Origin: Aureobasidium sp. EXF-3400
Lineage: Eukaryota; Ascomycota; Dothideomycetes; Dothideales; Saccotheciaceae
Reading direction: 5' to 3'
DNA length: 64,000 bases
Assembly: GCA_024195585.1 (NCBI GenBank)
Contig: SWBL01000211.1
Location: forward strand, 1-64,000
Shown piece after piece: positions 43,233-56,188 of this stretch. Each line of letters begins with the position of its first letter. Position 1 is the stretch's first letter. The notes below the pieces were generated by a model. That model worked only from the letters and a program-made list of their open reading frames with translations. It was not told where the DNA came from and searched no databases. The translations under genes and the position numbers were made by a program.

Positions 43233-44907
43233 GATGATAGAAGACTGGAGAGGTAAGTGCGCCGCGACGAAGACTCGGACAAGGTGTTGATGACTGAGAA
43301 ATGCTACAAGGCGATTTTGCATCGGGCTCACCTTCTTATAACCAGCCGGATGGGGGTTCTCGCGCCAACAGTCAATCCTCCCGCACCTCCATCTCATCCA
43401 GCCAAGGTAACATCCACAGGCGACGTTACCCAAAGAGTAGTGCCAGTTGACTCGACCCCGCAGATATCTTGTCATTGTATGGTATGCTTTCATGCGCCAT
43501 GCACTCGCCAAGTCCACTTACGGTAGTCGTTGTCTTGGCCTGGGAGAATAACATGGAGAGTTATATGCCCCATGGTGATACTTTTGCAGATCTGAAGAGA
43601 ATATACCGCGTGAATAGGATACAGAAGCAACGGCCAGTGGTCCATCCGAGTTTTCCCTCGATCTGTAGCAAGGCATTGGTCGGAATGGTGAAGCTGAAAA
43701 TCCTCCATGTAATTTGCCAATTACTTGGCGGTCGTGATGGCTGTCTGGCAACGGCTTCCTTGACAGTCTTGTTCACGAGTTGAAGAGAGCAAGACCTGTC
43801 AAGACTTTGCTTGTTCCATGCGAGAATCTTGACCATGTGCTTGGGTGTTGAGAGTCCATGGGATATAGATAGAGAGACGTTAGACCACGCAGATGTCGAC
43901 TGTCGTTACTCTACACAGGCTTCTAGTCAATGGTTGCAATATCTCGAACCCGCAGCTCCGGTCTCGCAAGCATCCATCAACGGCTCTTTTTGATCTGCAG
44001 AAGTCTTCCGTGTTTTGTTGATACATCTTGCCAAGAGTCTTGTGACAGCAGGAAAAATGAGTGCGGGAAGAAGACCGAAAATTGTATCAAGGAGGAAGTC
44101 GGAGAGCAGGTGATAGACTCCAAGCCACGAGGTAGTAGAAATGGAACCATGCTTTGATCTGGTTGATGGTGTCGATACTCATCACGACTGCGAAGGATAC
44201 ACGTGCTGGACGAGATTTGTAGACACCTCAGGTTGCGCTGATGTTCACACCGCCAGCTACCGCGTTCCCGAAGCTATGCTTGGATGCGTCGAATTATCAT
44301 GCGATCTTGCGTGGACGGGAGCATCTATTTCATCGTGTTGAAGACGTTGATGGCAAAAAGAAGAAGGGCTCGTTCGATAGCGACAGCCAGAGACCATGAC
44401 TTCTGGCCGATGGGAAACAACTTTCGCCGTCGGTACTGAGCACGGCCGACTGCTATCGAGTACGTCTTGGGTGACCGAAGTGTTCAACTTTGGTCCGCAG
44501 CATCGCAGCGAGTGATCGCCTCAATTGACTCGAGAACTGAGGCCTCGTTGTTGACGGATACGTATGTTGTATGTATTGTCACACACAGCGATAGCGATAG
44601 AATCACTTCAACATCCCACACCTGGATGGTTAGGATCGCTGCGAAAAACAATACCCGCACGGATATCTGAATCGTGCGTGCCCCAGGTTGCAATTGCTCA
44701 ATTGCAGGCTTCTCACGTGATATGATTACTCGCAAGAGTAAAGGCTGGAATTGGTTTGAGGTTTTTCTTATGAATTTCTTATCGCCATGAGACTCGACAT
44801 TCTTATGTTGCCGAAACTCCGTATGCGTGGGAGGGACCCTGGCGTGGGACATACTAATTACTCTTGTTGCGTAAGCGGCTCCAGTAACTGCCGGTTACGT
44901 GGCTGGA
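43233..44907. other. Intergenic, left of the MITE-like element
   Basis: 1.7 kb with no recognisable gene. Confidence 0.45.
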
Positions 44908-45426
44908 GACGGTCGGTCAATGCGGCCACTGCGCCATAACTCTTAACTTTGCAACTTTATAGATTTGCTGATTTGCTAATTTATACATTTGCTATATTGT
45001 CTCCTATCGCTGCTGTTGCTAACTAATATATGCCACTCTTACATCGCATATAGGAGCTATTGCCTTCCCTTACTCTACTAATCTACGTACGTACTTATAA
45101 TTCTTATCTAAGCCTAACCTCGCCGTCGTAGTTTACTCGAGGGGTAGGGTAAAAACGTAGGGGTTTTAGTACTCGATGGATAAGACGACCCCTACCTCGA
45201 GTACATGCACACCCCTATACGCGATGGCGACGATGTGTATAATATACTTATAATGCCAAGATGTAGCGTAAAGGGATAGTAGGAATATTCTAGTAGTGGT
45301 AACAGTAAAGATTGATACTAGTAGTATACGTGCGATTCCTAAGAAAATAACAAATTAGCAAATTCGCAAATCAGTAAATTAGCAAAGTTGAGAGTTATGG
45401 CGCTGTGGCCGCATTGACCGACCGTC
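44908..45426. mobile_element. 519-bp MITE-like element with terminal inverted repeats
   Basis: The two ends are inverted copies of each other: both start GACGGTCGGTCAATGCGGCC when read inward, with two mismatches over the first 43 bp, then similar AATTTGC-type subrepeats out to about 85 bp. The element is flanked by a CTGGA direct repeat (44903-44907 and 45427-45431), consistent with a 5-bp target-site duplication. The interior is AT-rich with no coding capacity and includes a smaller imperfect inverted repeat around ACTCGAGGGGTAGGG / CCCCTACCTCGAGT. It is therefore a non-autonomous DNA transposon; the superfamily was not assigned. It lies about 470 bp upstream of the hybrid histidine kinase ATG. 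No second copy was seen in the window. Confidence 0.85.
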
Positions 45427-45895
45427 CTGGAAGATATTTTCAAACCTTCGGATTTAAAGCTACGGACTCGCACTCCTACAAGGATGCATGCAGATTCAAC
45501 ATGTCCGCCTTGCGATCTTCACGGCAGGATAGTTGCCAGCCTAATCATGCCAAATCTGGTCCCTGTAAGCTTTAGTCGTAGAGCGAAGTGATGATCCCGA
45601 AGACGATACAGTTGTCCTACTCGATACTCCGAGGCCTCTTCCCATTGGTGCATTTGGTAAAAGTGTTATAGGCGAGATGTGCCAAGACCATACGTGAATC
45701 GTACGTCACCTCAACGGGCGGCGACGGTCTAGAACAAAACAGCACCGCGTAGCGGCGACACACACTGTCGCAGGGGAATTGTGCCTTGACAATACTTCCT
45801 CTTCTCTTCTTCTCTACAGTTGAGCGCCCGATTGCGCCCAGCGACTCTATAGCACATTCCGGGGCCACGTCCGGTCTCGCTAATACCACCGCAGT
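45427..45895. promoter_or_regulatory. Histidine kinase upstream region
   Basis: 469 bp between the MITE-like element and the kinase start codon. No recognisable site. Confidence 0.35.
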
Positions 45896-48800
45896 ATGGC
45901 TCAGGATCATCACCCCCCGATGCTGTCTTTGTTGCAACAGGTCGAGACTGGAGATGCAAAGACCGATAGGAACTTACGGTTATTATGCAATGCAGACTGG
46001 TCTTCGACATCGCTCGGCCCTATATCCTCATGGCCTCAGGACCTTCTGACTCTCATATACCTGGCAATGCTCTCCCCTCTACCACAATTCTTCTTCTTGG
46101 GGACCGACCAGATCTTTTTGTATAACACCGCTGCGAGTCTTCTAATTCGAGATCAACACCCTGCATATTTTGGAAAGCCAGTTGCAACTCTGGAACGTTT
46201 TCAACCTCAGGCTGAAGCAATCGCTCAGATCACAAGGGATGCTACGGAAAGCAGGCGACCTGCCGTGCAAAGAGACTTACCATTCTTCTTCGACAACGGT
46301 GACCTTCTTGAAGAAGTGATATCGACAACTACCATGGTGCTCTTGCCACCACATTTGGTTGGATTTCAGGCCGCCGTTGAAGACACGACACTTGCCGTCA
46401 TCACAAGGCGACGAAACCACTTTCTCACAACTATGAAAAGTTGTTTCGCATCAGCCAACGACTTACCACTACTTCTGCAAACCGTTCTCCAAAATCTCTC
46501 CTCGAATGAAGATGATTTTCCGTTCGCTGTTGCGTACGAAGTCGCTGATCAGCCAGTCAAGGCAGTCGCTTACGACAGTCCCCAACGCGATGAAGGCTCT
46601 GTAACTTTACGTCTGGCAGGAAGCGTGGGAGATTTCGATTGCCCTCTATCGGAAGACGTCAACCTTGGCACAGAACACGGCACATTGGTGCAATACATGC
46701 GCAAAGCAATCACATCTCGTGAGCCTGTACGGGCCAATCTCCAGGCTGACGATACCCTAGCTTACTGGAGTCGTTCGTCGAAAAATCGTGGCTACAAGGA
46801 CAGTTGCAAAGAGGCAATCATCTTCCCAGCAAGCTGTACGGCTTTCCAAGATGTTAGGGCTCTCGTGGTAGTCGGCATAGCACCTCGCAGACCTTTCGAC
46901 GAGGCTTACCAAGGATTCATACGAGATGTGCAAAAATGTATTGCAGATCAAGCTTTCGCAATCTCATGCATGGAAGCGAAAGAGGTTGAAAAACGAAAGT
47001 CGAACGATCGTGCCCGGGAGGAAGCCGAGATCCATACAAGAGAGCTTGAGCTTCGTAGGAAAGAGGCCATGATAGCAAATGGCAAGTTGGAGGGCGTTGT
47101 GGCAATGGCCGAGACCATCGACGTAGGATTCTTCGACTATTGGCCGACAGGCGAACTCATACAAGGCAATGTACATCATGCCTACCGTCTATTGCTTTCT
47201 GGGTACTAACATGCGATAGAACGCGTTTTACGAATTGAGCGGATATCCGAAAGATCCCAATCTCAACAAAGAATACACTTTCTTGGATTACTGTATGGAG
47301 GAGGATGCCGCAACGGTTTTGGAGAAATGGAACATACTTATGGCAGGAACGCCAGTGACATTTGACATGCGGTAGTGCCACACCCTCATCACCACGCAAA
47401 TTGTGAAGCTGGCATGTACTGACGATTTACAGGTGGAAAAACAATACGCCAACCGGTCAATGGGTGCAAGCTGCTTGCACGCCAATCTTTGACGATGCTG
47501 GCAATATTGTCAGCATTTCCGGCTGTACAACAGACATCTCAGGGCAAAAGCGTGCTCAGGAAGACGCACTCAAGAAAGCCGAAGCTCTTGAGCAAGTGAG
47601 AATAAGTCAAGCAAGATTGCTACAATTCACAGATAATGCACCCATTGGAATTGTGATTCTAGGGTCGGATGGTAAACCCTTGTATATTAACCGCAGCTGG
47701 TTCAGCATCACCGACCATCCAGAAACTCTGGCCCCCGAAGTAGACATCATGTCCGTCTGCTATCCTGACGATCTCCTCAAGGTCAAGCGGAAACAGGAAG
47801 AGGCCATCAATACCAGGAAGACTGTTGAATTTCGAGCCCGACTCAAGAAAAAGTGGACTGGCGTCGATGATGGACTTGTAGGTCAGGCGTGGGTATCAAT
47901 CATGTACTTGCCGGAATTTGATGAGGACGGCGCCCTGAGTCGCATCATGTCAACCTGCACTGACATTTCTCATTCACAATTCTCGGAGCACCTACAACGC
48001 AAAAGACTGGAGGAAGCCATTGAAGCGAAGAGAAGAACCGAAGCTTTCATCGACATTACTAGCCATGAGATTCGAAATCCGCTTGGAGCTACAGTGCACT
48101 GCGCCGACTTCCTACAAGACTCTTTCTTGGATATGAAGAAGCTCGTTGGCTCGCTCGCAGAATATAGCAAGGACGACAAACGTCAGCAGAGCACAATAAC
48201 ACGACTAGAGGAGCATCTCACAAGCGGCGTTGACGCGGTCGACACAATTCTTTCCTGCTCTATGCACCAAAAACGAGTGACTGATGACATTCTGTCACTG
48301 TCAAAGCTCGACTCCAATCTTCTTCAGGTGTCACCATCGACGGTCCGGGCGACAGAAATGCTAGACAACGTGTCAAACTTCTTCGCGGTGGAGGCCGGTC
48401 GTGAAAAGATCATCCTCCAGACCCAATTAGATGATTCGTTGAACGAGTGCAATATCGAGTGGGTCGTAGTCGATCCTGGACGGATTACCCAAGTCTTGGT
48501 GAATCTCGTGACGAACGCACTCAAATTCACGAAGACCTCGAAGAACAAGCGCAATGTCACTGTACGACTTGGAGCATCGAGAGGGCCACCTACTGATCTC
48601 TCGGTCAAATACGCCGCGGTAGAGAATCCCGCAACTGCGGTACAAACAGAGACAGACATCAATGATACGATTTATCTTTGGTTCTCTGTAACGGATAGTG
48701 GTTGCGGTATGACCGAAGAGGAGCAGACACGCATGTTCAACCGCTTTTCTCAAGCTTCGCCAAAAACCTACAATCGTTATGGAGGTTCCGGCTTAGGACT

Positions 48801-49489
48801 CTTCATAAGCAAGAGACTTGTAGAGCTGCAAGGTGGACAGATTGGTCTAGCCTCTCAGGTCGACGTCGGATCCAAATTCGCTTTCTATGTTCCTGCAAGG
48901 CAAACAACGAAAATCGACTTACCAGAGCCCGAGCTCTCCTTACGTCCAAAGATCGAAGCTCTTCCGTCAGATTCTTCCACAACCACTACAGCGACCAACG
49001 GTCAAAATACTACGGACTGCTCGATTCTAGTGGTAGAAGTAAGCTCTTATATCCTCGCTTCGCAAATTTCGTGACTGACCCTTCTAGGATAACCTCGTGA
49101 ATCAAAAAGTCCTCCAGAAGCAACTTAGCAAAATCGGATACAAGGTCCAAATAGCCAATCATGGACAAGAGGCACTGGATTACCTGACAAGAACGACTGC
49201 CTGGAGACAGCAAGATCGCGCGGAAACAACACCATTGCCAGACGTACACATTATCCTCATGGATATCGAGATGCCCATCATGGATGGCCTGACATGCTCC
49301 AAACGCATCCGAGATTTGCAAAGCTCCAGAGACATTGTCAAGCATATCCCCATTATTGCAGTCTCTGCAAACGCTCGCGCAGAACAGATGAAGCAGGCAC
49401 TTGATGCGGGAGTGGATGGTTTCATCACAAAACCGTTCAGGATGCCTGAGCTTACATCTGTGATCTCGAACTTGCTGAAGACCACATGA
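45896..49489 (+). CDS. Hybrid sensor histidine kinase (PAS-HisKA-HATPase-REC)
   Basis: Exons 45896-47170, 47220-47371, 47433-49038 and 49088-49489 (3435 nt, 1144 residues); introns of 49, 61 and 49 nt. The N terminus (SSTSLGPISSWPQDL..) is a PAS-like sensor common in fungal hybrid kinases, followed by a GAF-like region and two PAS domains (about 405-490 and 545-640). The H box is SHEIRNPL with His687; the ATPase has VNLVTNALKF (N), DSGCGM (G1) and GGSGLGLFISK (G2). The receiver begins LVVEDNLVNQ and has its phospho-acceptor Asp1070 in LMDIEMP, plus FITKPF. It is a cytosolic multistep-phosphorelay sensor with no membrane segment; its partner phosphotransfer protein is elsewhere. The group assignment was not made. 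Confidence 0.93.
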
Positions 49490-50333
49490 TCATGCGCGAC
49501 AGAGAGATATCTCAACCATTCTTTTTTGGCCGGTCAAGTTCCGATTGATAGTGAGGGAGCGAACAAACCACGGCCAACCACCGACGTCTACATCATATCT
49601 GATTGTCGTTTGGAATCAACTTCTTCAACATTCGAATACACAACAACGGTCTGATCAATTCGATACGGCTGAAGTCGCAGACGAAACTATGATGCTTTGG
49701 AGGTGTTGAGACGAGTGTACAAGAGGCAAAGTGCACAAGGTCGCTAATCAACTAGACTCACTGCAAGGGAAGTCAGAGTTTAGAGATATTTTGCTCGACG
49801 GATGAGCCTGTGTTCTCTACGGCATATCAATTACACGTTCTATCCTCACTCCGTTTCTCTCGATCGACAGTCAGCTCGACTCCTGCATCGCTGCCAGTAT
49901 TCCATCATTCCTTCGGACGAGCATCCCAAGCCATACTGAAGGATCTTGAGACACCGCCGGCAACTTTACAAACATGCTTCAGCTGCTCTCTTGTTCGGCT
50001 AACGACTCTGATGGTATCTTGTAATTGTATACAGACCGTCTGAGTGCTTTACATGTGAGGCAGCGGATGTCGGGAGTCCAAGTCGGCCGAGTATGGGTGA
50101 CTCTGCGGACTTTGCTCCTATGGACCCACTCACTGTCCTCCAAGACTACCAGAGCAAACTTGCCCTCAGCACCCCCGCACACTCAACCCCACATCCCGCC
50201 TTGTACACATCGGTATACAGTGATAGCCTGGGGAAGCTACCAAGAGCCGACGAATCAGCAGTCAGCAGTCTGTGATATAAAAGACGAGGGCTGGTACCGG
50301 ATAGAATTCGTCCCCCGCATAAATCCAGCAAGC
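49490..50333. other. Intergenic with GH43 promoter
   Basis: 844 bp. A TATAAA box at 50276-50281 lies about 55 bp upstream of the GH43 start codon. No gene was recognised. Confidence 0.5.
50276..50281 (+). promoter_or_regulatory. TATA box of GH43 gene
   Basis: Perfect TATAAA, 53-58 bp before the ATG at 50334. Confidence 0.5.
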
Positions 50334-52147
50334 ATGGTTGCTTTCAACACTCTTTGCTTAGTGGCATCTGCCCTGGCATCTAGTCTGACCAGTGCCACAA
50401 GCAATTTCAACAAGAACGTCTCCTATACAAACCCGATCCTGTCAGGATGGAACAGCGACCCGAGTTGTGTGTTTGTGGCTGAACACGACAATACATTCTT
50501 TTGTACAACCTCATCCTTCCTTGCGTACCCTGGTGCGCCGGTCTACTCTTCGAAGGATCTCATCAACTGGAAGCTAGCCAGCAATGTGATCAACCGTCCG
50601 GAGCAACTTCCCACTCTCCTTACGAGCAACAACATCCAGGGAGGTGGCATATTTGCTTCTACTCTTCGTTATCACAACAGTACCTTCTACCTCATCACCA
50701 CATATATCGAGAGTCCCTTGCCTCCCACGTTCTACATCTTCACCTCTAAGGATGCAACCAACGACTCGGCTTGGTCGATGCCATTTGCCATTGAGACTCC
50801 GTACATCATTGACCCAGATATCTTCTTCGACGATGACGGTAGTGTCGTTGTTGCATACGCTGGTCATCCAATCAAGGCACAGATCATCGACATGAAGACT
50901 GGTAACGCTACCGAGACGTTCGACATGTGGAATGGCACTGGCAATGGTTTCACCGAGGGACCGCATATCTACAAGAAAGATGGATATTACTACCTGCTGG
51001 TTGCTGAAGGTGGGACAGAGCTTGGCCATTCGGCTGTCATCGCTCGATCAAAATCTATCCGAGGACCTTGGGAATCATCACCATCAAACCCTTTGGTCAC
51101 CAACCGCAGGACAAACGAATATTTCCAATCAGTTGGACATGCCGATCTTTTCGAAGATGCTTCTGGTAATTGGTGGGGTTGCGCATTGGCCGTGCGAGGT
51201 GGGCCTACACTTTACAATCAGACAGTCTTTCCTATGGGTAGAGAGACGACACTCTTCCCCGTCACCTGGCCCAAAGGTGGATGGCCAGTCGCCAGTCAGG
51301 TCCGTGGAAGGATGTCTGGACCGTTGCCCCCTGCAACTCGCACCGTGAGCGGAGAGGGTTTGTTTGCAGGGGAAGCAGATGTCGTTGACTTCGTCCCCGG
51401 CTCGTCATTCCCCAAGCACTTCGATTTCTGGCGTACTCCAGCAAAGCCCGAGTCTTTCATCATCTCCCCCAATGGCAAGCCTAACACGCTGAAATTGACT
51501 GCATCGAGAGCGAACTTGACTGGACAGGCTGGCTTTAACGCCACCGATGGGTTGACACTGATAATGCGCCGTCAAGCCCATACGCTCTTTAACTACACTG
51601 TCGACGCAGAACTTCTTGGTGCTAACGCGCAAGATGGCGATGAGGTCGGTGTGACAAGCTTCCTCGACCAGTACCAACACGTGGATCTCGGTGTGGTTTA
51701 CATGTCTAAGAACAAGAAGATATCTCCTTATCTCCGCTTCAGAGCTACGACATTTGGAAAGACCAACTTCACTGGAACCGTCCCTCAGACCAAGATCCTT
51801 GCATTGCCTTCCGACTGGTCAAACGATCTGGTCAGACTTGGGATCTCGTCCATCAACGACACACACTTCGCTTTCATCGCCGCACCCGCCGCTAGACCTT
51901 CTTGTGGCATCGTTGTGGGTGTTGCAAACACGACGCTTGTGTCTGGGCCTGGAAATGCTAGCGGTAAGTTGTTTTGTCATATGTCAGAAGAGTCAGAAAC
52001 TGATCAATCTAATTTATAGGTGGACTGCTCGGTGCCTACGCTACAACGAATGGGGCCAATCGTACTGTGCAGACGTATATCAGTCGCTGGAGATACACGC
52101 CAGTCGCGCAGGAGGTTGATTACGGCGATTTCGTGTACTCAACGTGA
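50334..52147 (+). CDS. Secreted GH43 glycoside hydrolase with C-terminal beta-sandwich
   Basis: Exons 50334-51963 and 52020-52147 (1758 nt, 585 residues), one 56-nt intron. A signal peptide (MVAFNTLCLVASALASS) is followed by NPILSGWNSDPSC, the first blade of a GH43 five-bladed propeller. The three catalytic acids are visible: Asp42 (general base), Asp160/162 in DPDIFFDDDG (pKa modulator) and Glu208 in TEGPHIY (general acid). After about residue 320 a GH43_C2/concanavalin-like beta-sandwich domain follows. Such enzymes are usually beta-xylosidases or alpha-L-arabinofuranosidases acting on hemicellulose. Frames extending upstream without ATG are not used. Confidence 0.93.
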
Positions 52148-53269
52148 CTTCCGAGCACTTAAGCGTCATGAGCGATCTGCTAGCAGTCCTTCATCTCTCT
52201 AGCAGATATAGCTAATCGCAGCGCATAGCAAGGCAACTTGGACGTCACACGAGCATCTTTTCTAGTCTGCTTTGCACAAAACATCAAAAAACTTGAGCTG
52301 TAGAACGTATGCCTCTGGCTCACACACACGCGAACAACACCAAAATTTTACTCATTGAAACGTATAAGACCCTAGCGAGTTGCCTGAACAAGCAAGAATG
52401 GACTCGCAAGTGTGTTTCATCGTTCATGTTGAGTATAGATATCGAAGCAGGGTTGTCCCCTCACCATCTACGAAGTGCAACACGGTCACTATATGCTGAT
52501 ATTCTCTGACATGCGCCAGGAAAGCCGTCCCGTCAGTTATGTCAAAATCACTCTTCACATTCGAGAACATTCATCTGTGCAAGTCAATCGTCACGAGATG
52601 ACCTTGTAGAAATCGCGCAAGAACCTTCGGGATTGCCGCTTGATTACTCCGCAGCTTGGCGCCGACAGATACCACAAAGCTTATCTTCTTCTCACCTGCC
52701 TCTCCTTCCTTCCTCCAGTCTCATCAACATGTCTCAACCCTGCTATCCAATCCCAACATACTGAGACACTGCTTTGTTCAACGCTATAGCATATAAACAT
52801 ATTGATCACACATTCTCAATCCTGTTCAGCTTGTTCAGCCCCACATCGAAGCATGTCGCTCACCTTCCCGATCGAGCAGGTCCCAACCAAAAGTCCGGCA
52901 AATCTTTAATGCCTGTCGATCTTCTAGGGTCGTAACTGCTATCTCGTGAATATTCTCACGACCTTCCTCTCTCGCGTCTGCCATCGTGCTAGCATGCAGG
53001 ATCTACTGACAAGCTGCCATGAAGATGTCCGCGCGCTAACCATACGCCGCACAAACTATCGCCTGTGTGCAGTTCGTACTATCAAGGCTCCAATGAGCAG
53101 TCCGCCTCGACAACATGACGAACTTTATCACTGATATCGCGACTGATTCTATCCGGCGGCATCGCATTGTGACTTTTCGGACGTAAGCACATAAATACTG
53201 TAGGTTTCCGCTCATTGACATTTGGTCCTTTCTGTCTGCACTCATCACTCCATCTCTATTTCAGCAAAC
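52148..53269. other. Intergenic, no gene seen
   Basis: 1.1 kb. CATAAATA at 53191-53198 may be the TATA element of the protease gene. Nothing else. Confidence 0.5.
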
Positions 53270-55968
53270 ATGCTGGAGGTTTTATTGCTCATTCTGCCTG
53301 TGGTGGGCGTCGTGGAAGCGGCTCCATGGAAACAATCGTCAGCTTTCCCTCATCCTGGCTGGTCTTCGGCGAGTATCCTCACACCTGCTCAGCCGAAGCC
53401 GTCATGGTATCGCCCATATCCTATCGGCCCCTCGCACACTATCCACTGGACTGGTCCCACTGGTAACGCTACGAGCTCTGGTACTGGTATCAGTGCTTCC
53501 TCGACTGTTGTCGTTCCCCCCTCGACTGAAACCTGGTCGACCACTGTGTACACCACCGAGTCCGTGCCAGTCACGACCGTCATCCCTCCTGCAACTAGTG
53601 GCATCATTTCATCCGTTGCTAGCTCTCACCCATCAGGACCTGCTGGCCCAGATGCTTGTGCAAGTGTGTCGAAGCTCGTTGCATCCTTCACATCCGCTTC
53701 GCCTAAAGCCACACCGACCGTCCCAGCTGATCTTGCATACGAATGTCTCCACTCAATTCCCTTCAACCAGAGTGCTGCTTCTGATCTGTTGGAGTCAATG
53801 AGACCTTATCTCAACTGGCAAACCACTATCTCTTATCTCAAGGATCCCCCCAAGGATTATGCCGATAAGATCCAGCCGCCATATGACTTCTGGGGAGTGT
53901 TCGACGCCATTGAGGCTAATGTCGCTGCTGGAGTTTACGCCAGCGAATACGAGTTCGGGTGGGATGTTTACGAAGCCTTCCAAAAAGCTCATGATGGTCA
54001 CTTCGCTTTCGTACCAGATAGTGTGGGAAGCATCTTCACCTTTGGCAGAACAGTCGCGCTTGCATCTGTATCTGAGGATGGTAAGAGTCTGCCAGTCATC
54101 TACTCATACGCCGATATCCTCGCAGCATCGTTTGGCAATGCCACCTTCACACCATCTAGTATTGTCCAGATTGATGGGCAAAACGTTACCGATTACTTGC
54201 TTGCCTGGTCGCAGTACGGTTCTCTCCAGGATAGAGACGCTCTTTGGAACAACCTGTTCTACATTCCCGCCCAAGTATCGCTTGGATCATCTGGTACTGG
54301 TACCGGCACTTTCTCTGGAAGCGGTCGTGGTCGCTACGTGTATCCAGGAGCAACAACCACGTTCACTTTCGCAAACGGCTCCACTGTTACCAATCAGAAC
54401 TTTGCTCGAGTGTTGGCCAACTTCGGCAACATCACAAGTGGCGCAGACATCTACCGAGAGTTCTTTACAGTACCCGAAGAGGCCTATGATGAAGCTTTGA
54501 GTCTTGCCACATCTACGAGCAGTAGTGTGACCAGTTCTGCTACTAGCAATTCTACGTCAGCCACATCCTCAACCGCCACAAAATCCACTCCTGCTCCAGG
54601 CTACCCATCTCCTATCGTGCGTCAATCCAACAATCTTAACAGTGGCTACTTCCTTGATCAGCCTGGCTACGAGGACGTCGCAGTCTTGGCAGTCCCTTCT
54701 TTTGTCGGCCTTGACTCTGCCGAGGTCGAATTCCAGAATGTCAACAGCGAATTGATTGCTGCTGCTCTTGCTGCCAACAAAACAAAGCTGATCATAGACA
54801 TCTCAGCAAATGGCGGAGGCACAATGTACGTCCAGCGAGGGTACAGATAGCACAGATCAAGAGCCACCAGATGGCTCTTCGACTGTCGTCTGTACTTTAA
54901 TCCTCCTCTTCAGAGAAACATGCTAATTGTACCCTTGCTTCTAGACTTCAAGGTTATGACCTGTTCAAACAGCTCTTCCCCTCAATTTTGCCTTACGGTG
55001 CAACTCGCTTCCGTGCTCACGAAGCTTTTGACATTCTCGGCCAAGAATACTCCGCAATCGACGCCAACTACACACGAAGCTTAAACCAAAGCGACGACAT
55101 CTTGAACATTGAGTCCTCGGCTTGGGACTACCGTGAGGACCTCGACGTCGATTACAAGCCTTTCGTCAGTTGGCTTGAGAAGTACGGCCCTCATGAGTTC
55201 GGCCCCGGCAATGACACTTTCACTTCCGTCATCCGTTGGAACCTGTCTGACGTACTTACTCCTCTCAACTCCGGTGGTATCTATGTGTCTGGTTACTTGA
55301 ACCGCTCGAATGTCACTACACAGCCTTTTGCCGCCGAGAACATCATCCTAGTCTACGACGGTTACTGCGCTTCCACCTGCACCATTTTCTCAGAGTTGAT
55401 GCGCCAACAAGCAGGTGTTAAGACAATCGCTCTAGGTGGTCGCCCCAACTACAACGAAATCCAAGCAGTTGGCGGTGTCAAGGGCACAAATGACTTCCCC
55501 TGGTCATACATCCTTGAGTCTGTGGAAGTGCCATTCACCTTTGCTAACGCGACTCACCAAGAAGAACTCAACAACACTGTTCTAGGTGGCTACTCACAAC
55601 TTCCCCTCTATCGCAGCTCTTCCGGTCCTGTGGTGAACTCACGAGACGGTATCCGCGAAGGAGACGTTACAGAAACACCTCTGCAATTCGTGTATGAGCC
55701 TAGTGACTGCAGAATTTTCTACACACCTGCTATGGTTGTGGATCAGAGTGCTGTTTGGCGCACTGTTGCTGACACCGTGTGGGGTCAAGGTGATGCTTGC
55801 GTTGCTGGAAGCAATGAGTTCTATGGTAACAAGGTCAAGAGAGATGTCAGTGTGAACAGAGTGCATGAGATTCGCAGAGATCTTGATGCTGAGGAGGCTT
55901 GGAAGGGACTTAATGTTCACACTGGAGAGAGTGTTGTTCTTGGGGGTGACTCCATCATGTTGCCTTAG
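53270..55968 (+). CDS. Secreted S41-family serine protease
   Basis: Exons 53270-54825 and 54945-55968 (2580 nt, 859 residues); the GT-AG intron is unusually long here (119 nt). A signal peptide (MLEVLLLILPVVGVVEAAP) leads to a Pro/Ser/Thr-rich stretch, then a Cys-containing region and the S41/C-terminal-processing peptidase-like core: IIDISANGGG, GYCASTCTIFSEL (nucleophile Ser) and KTIALGGRPN. A second Ser/Thr-rich linker (about residues 425-450) is inserted before the catalytic core. Fungal members are uncharacterised secreted proteases. The long intron lies inside the GGGT motif region, so its exact ends are supported by sequence conservation across it. Confidence 0.9.
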
Positions 55969-56188
55969 TAGGCGTCTTTAGAGATTGACGACATGATCTG
56001 ACTGCCCCGAACACCAATCTCCGTAGTTGTGGATAATTCGATATTTTCGCAATAACGTAGACATTTAAAAATTATGTTCAAACACGTAGACTGCACCGTC
56101 AACAATAGCCATAATATGACTACATGATACCTGGTCTACAGTCTTGGCATCCGCGGTACAAGTATCAGATCGAGATATGATGGGGTAG

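Noticed and set aside
50025..50333. Upstream extension of the GH43 frame
   Set aside because: It lacks an ATG, contains the TATA box, and would bury the signal peptide.
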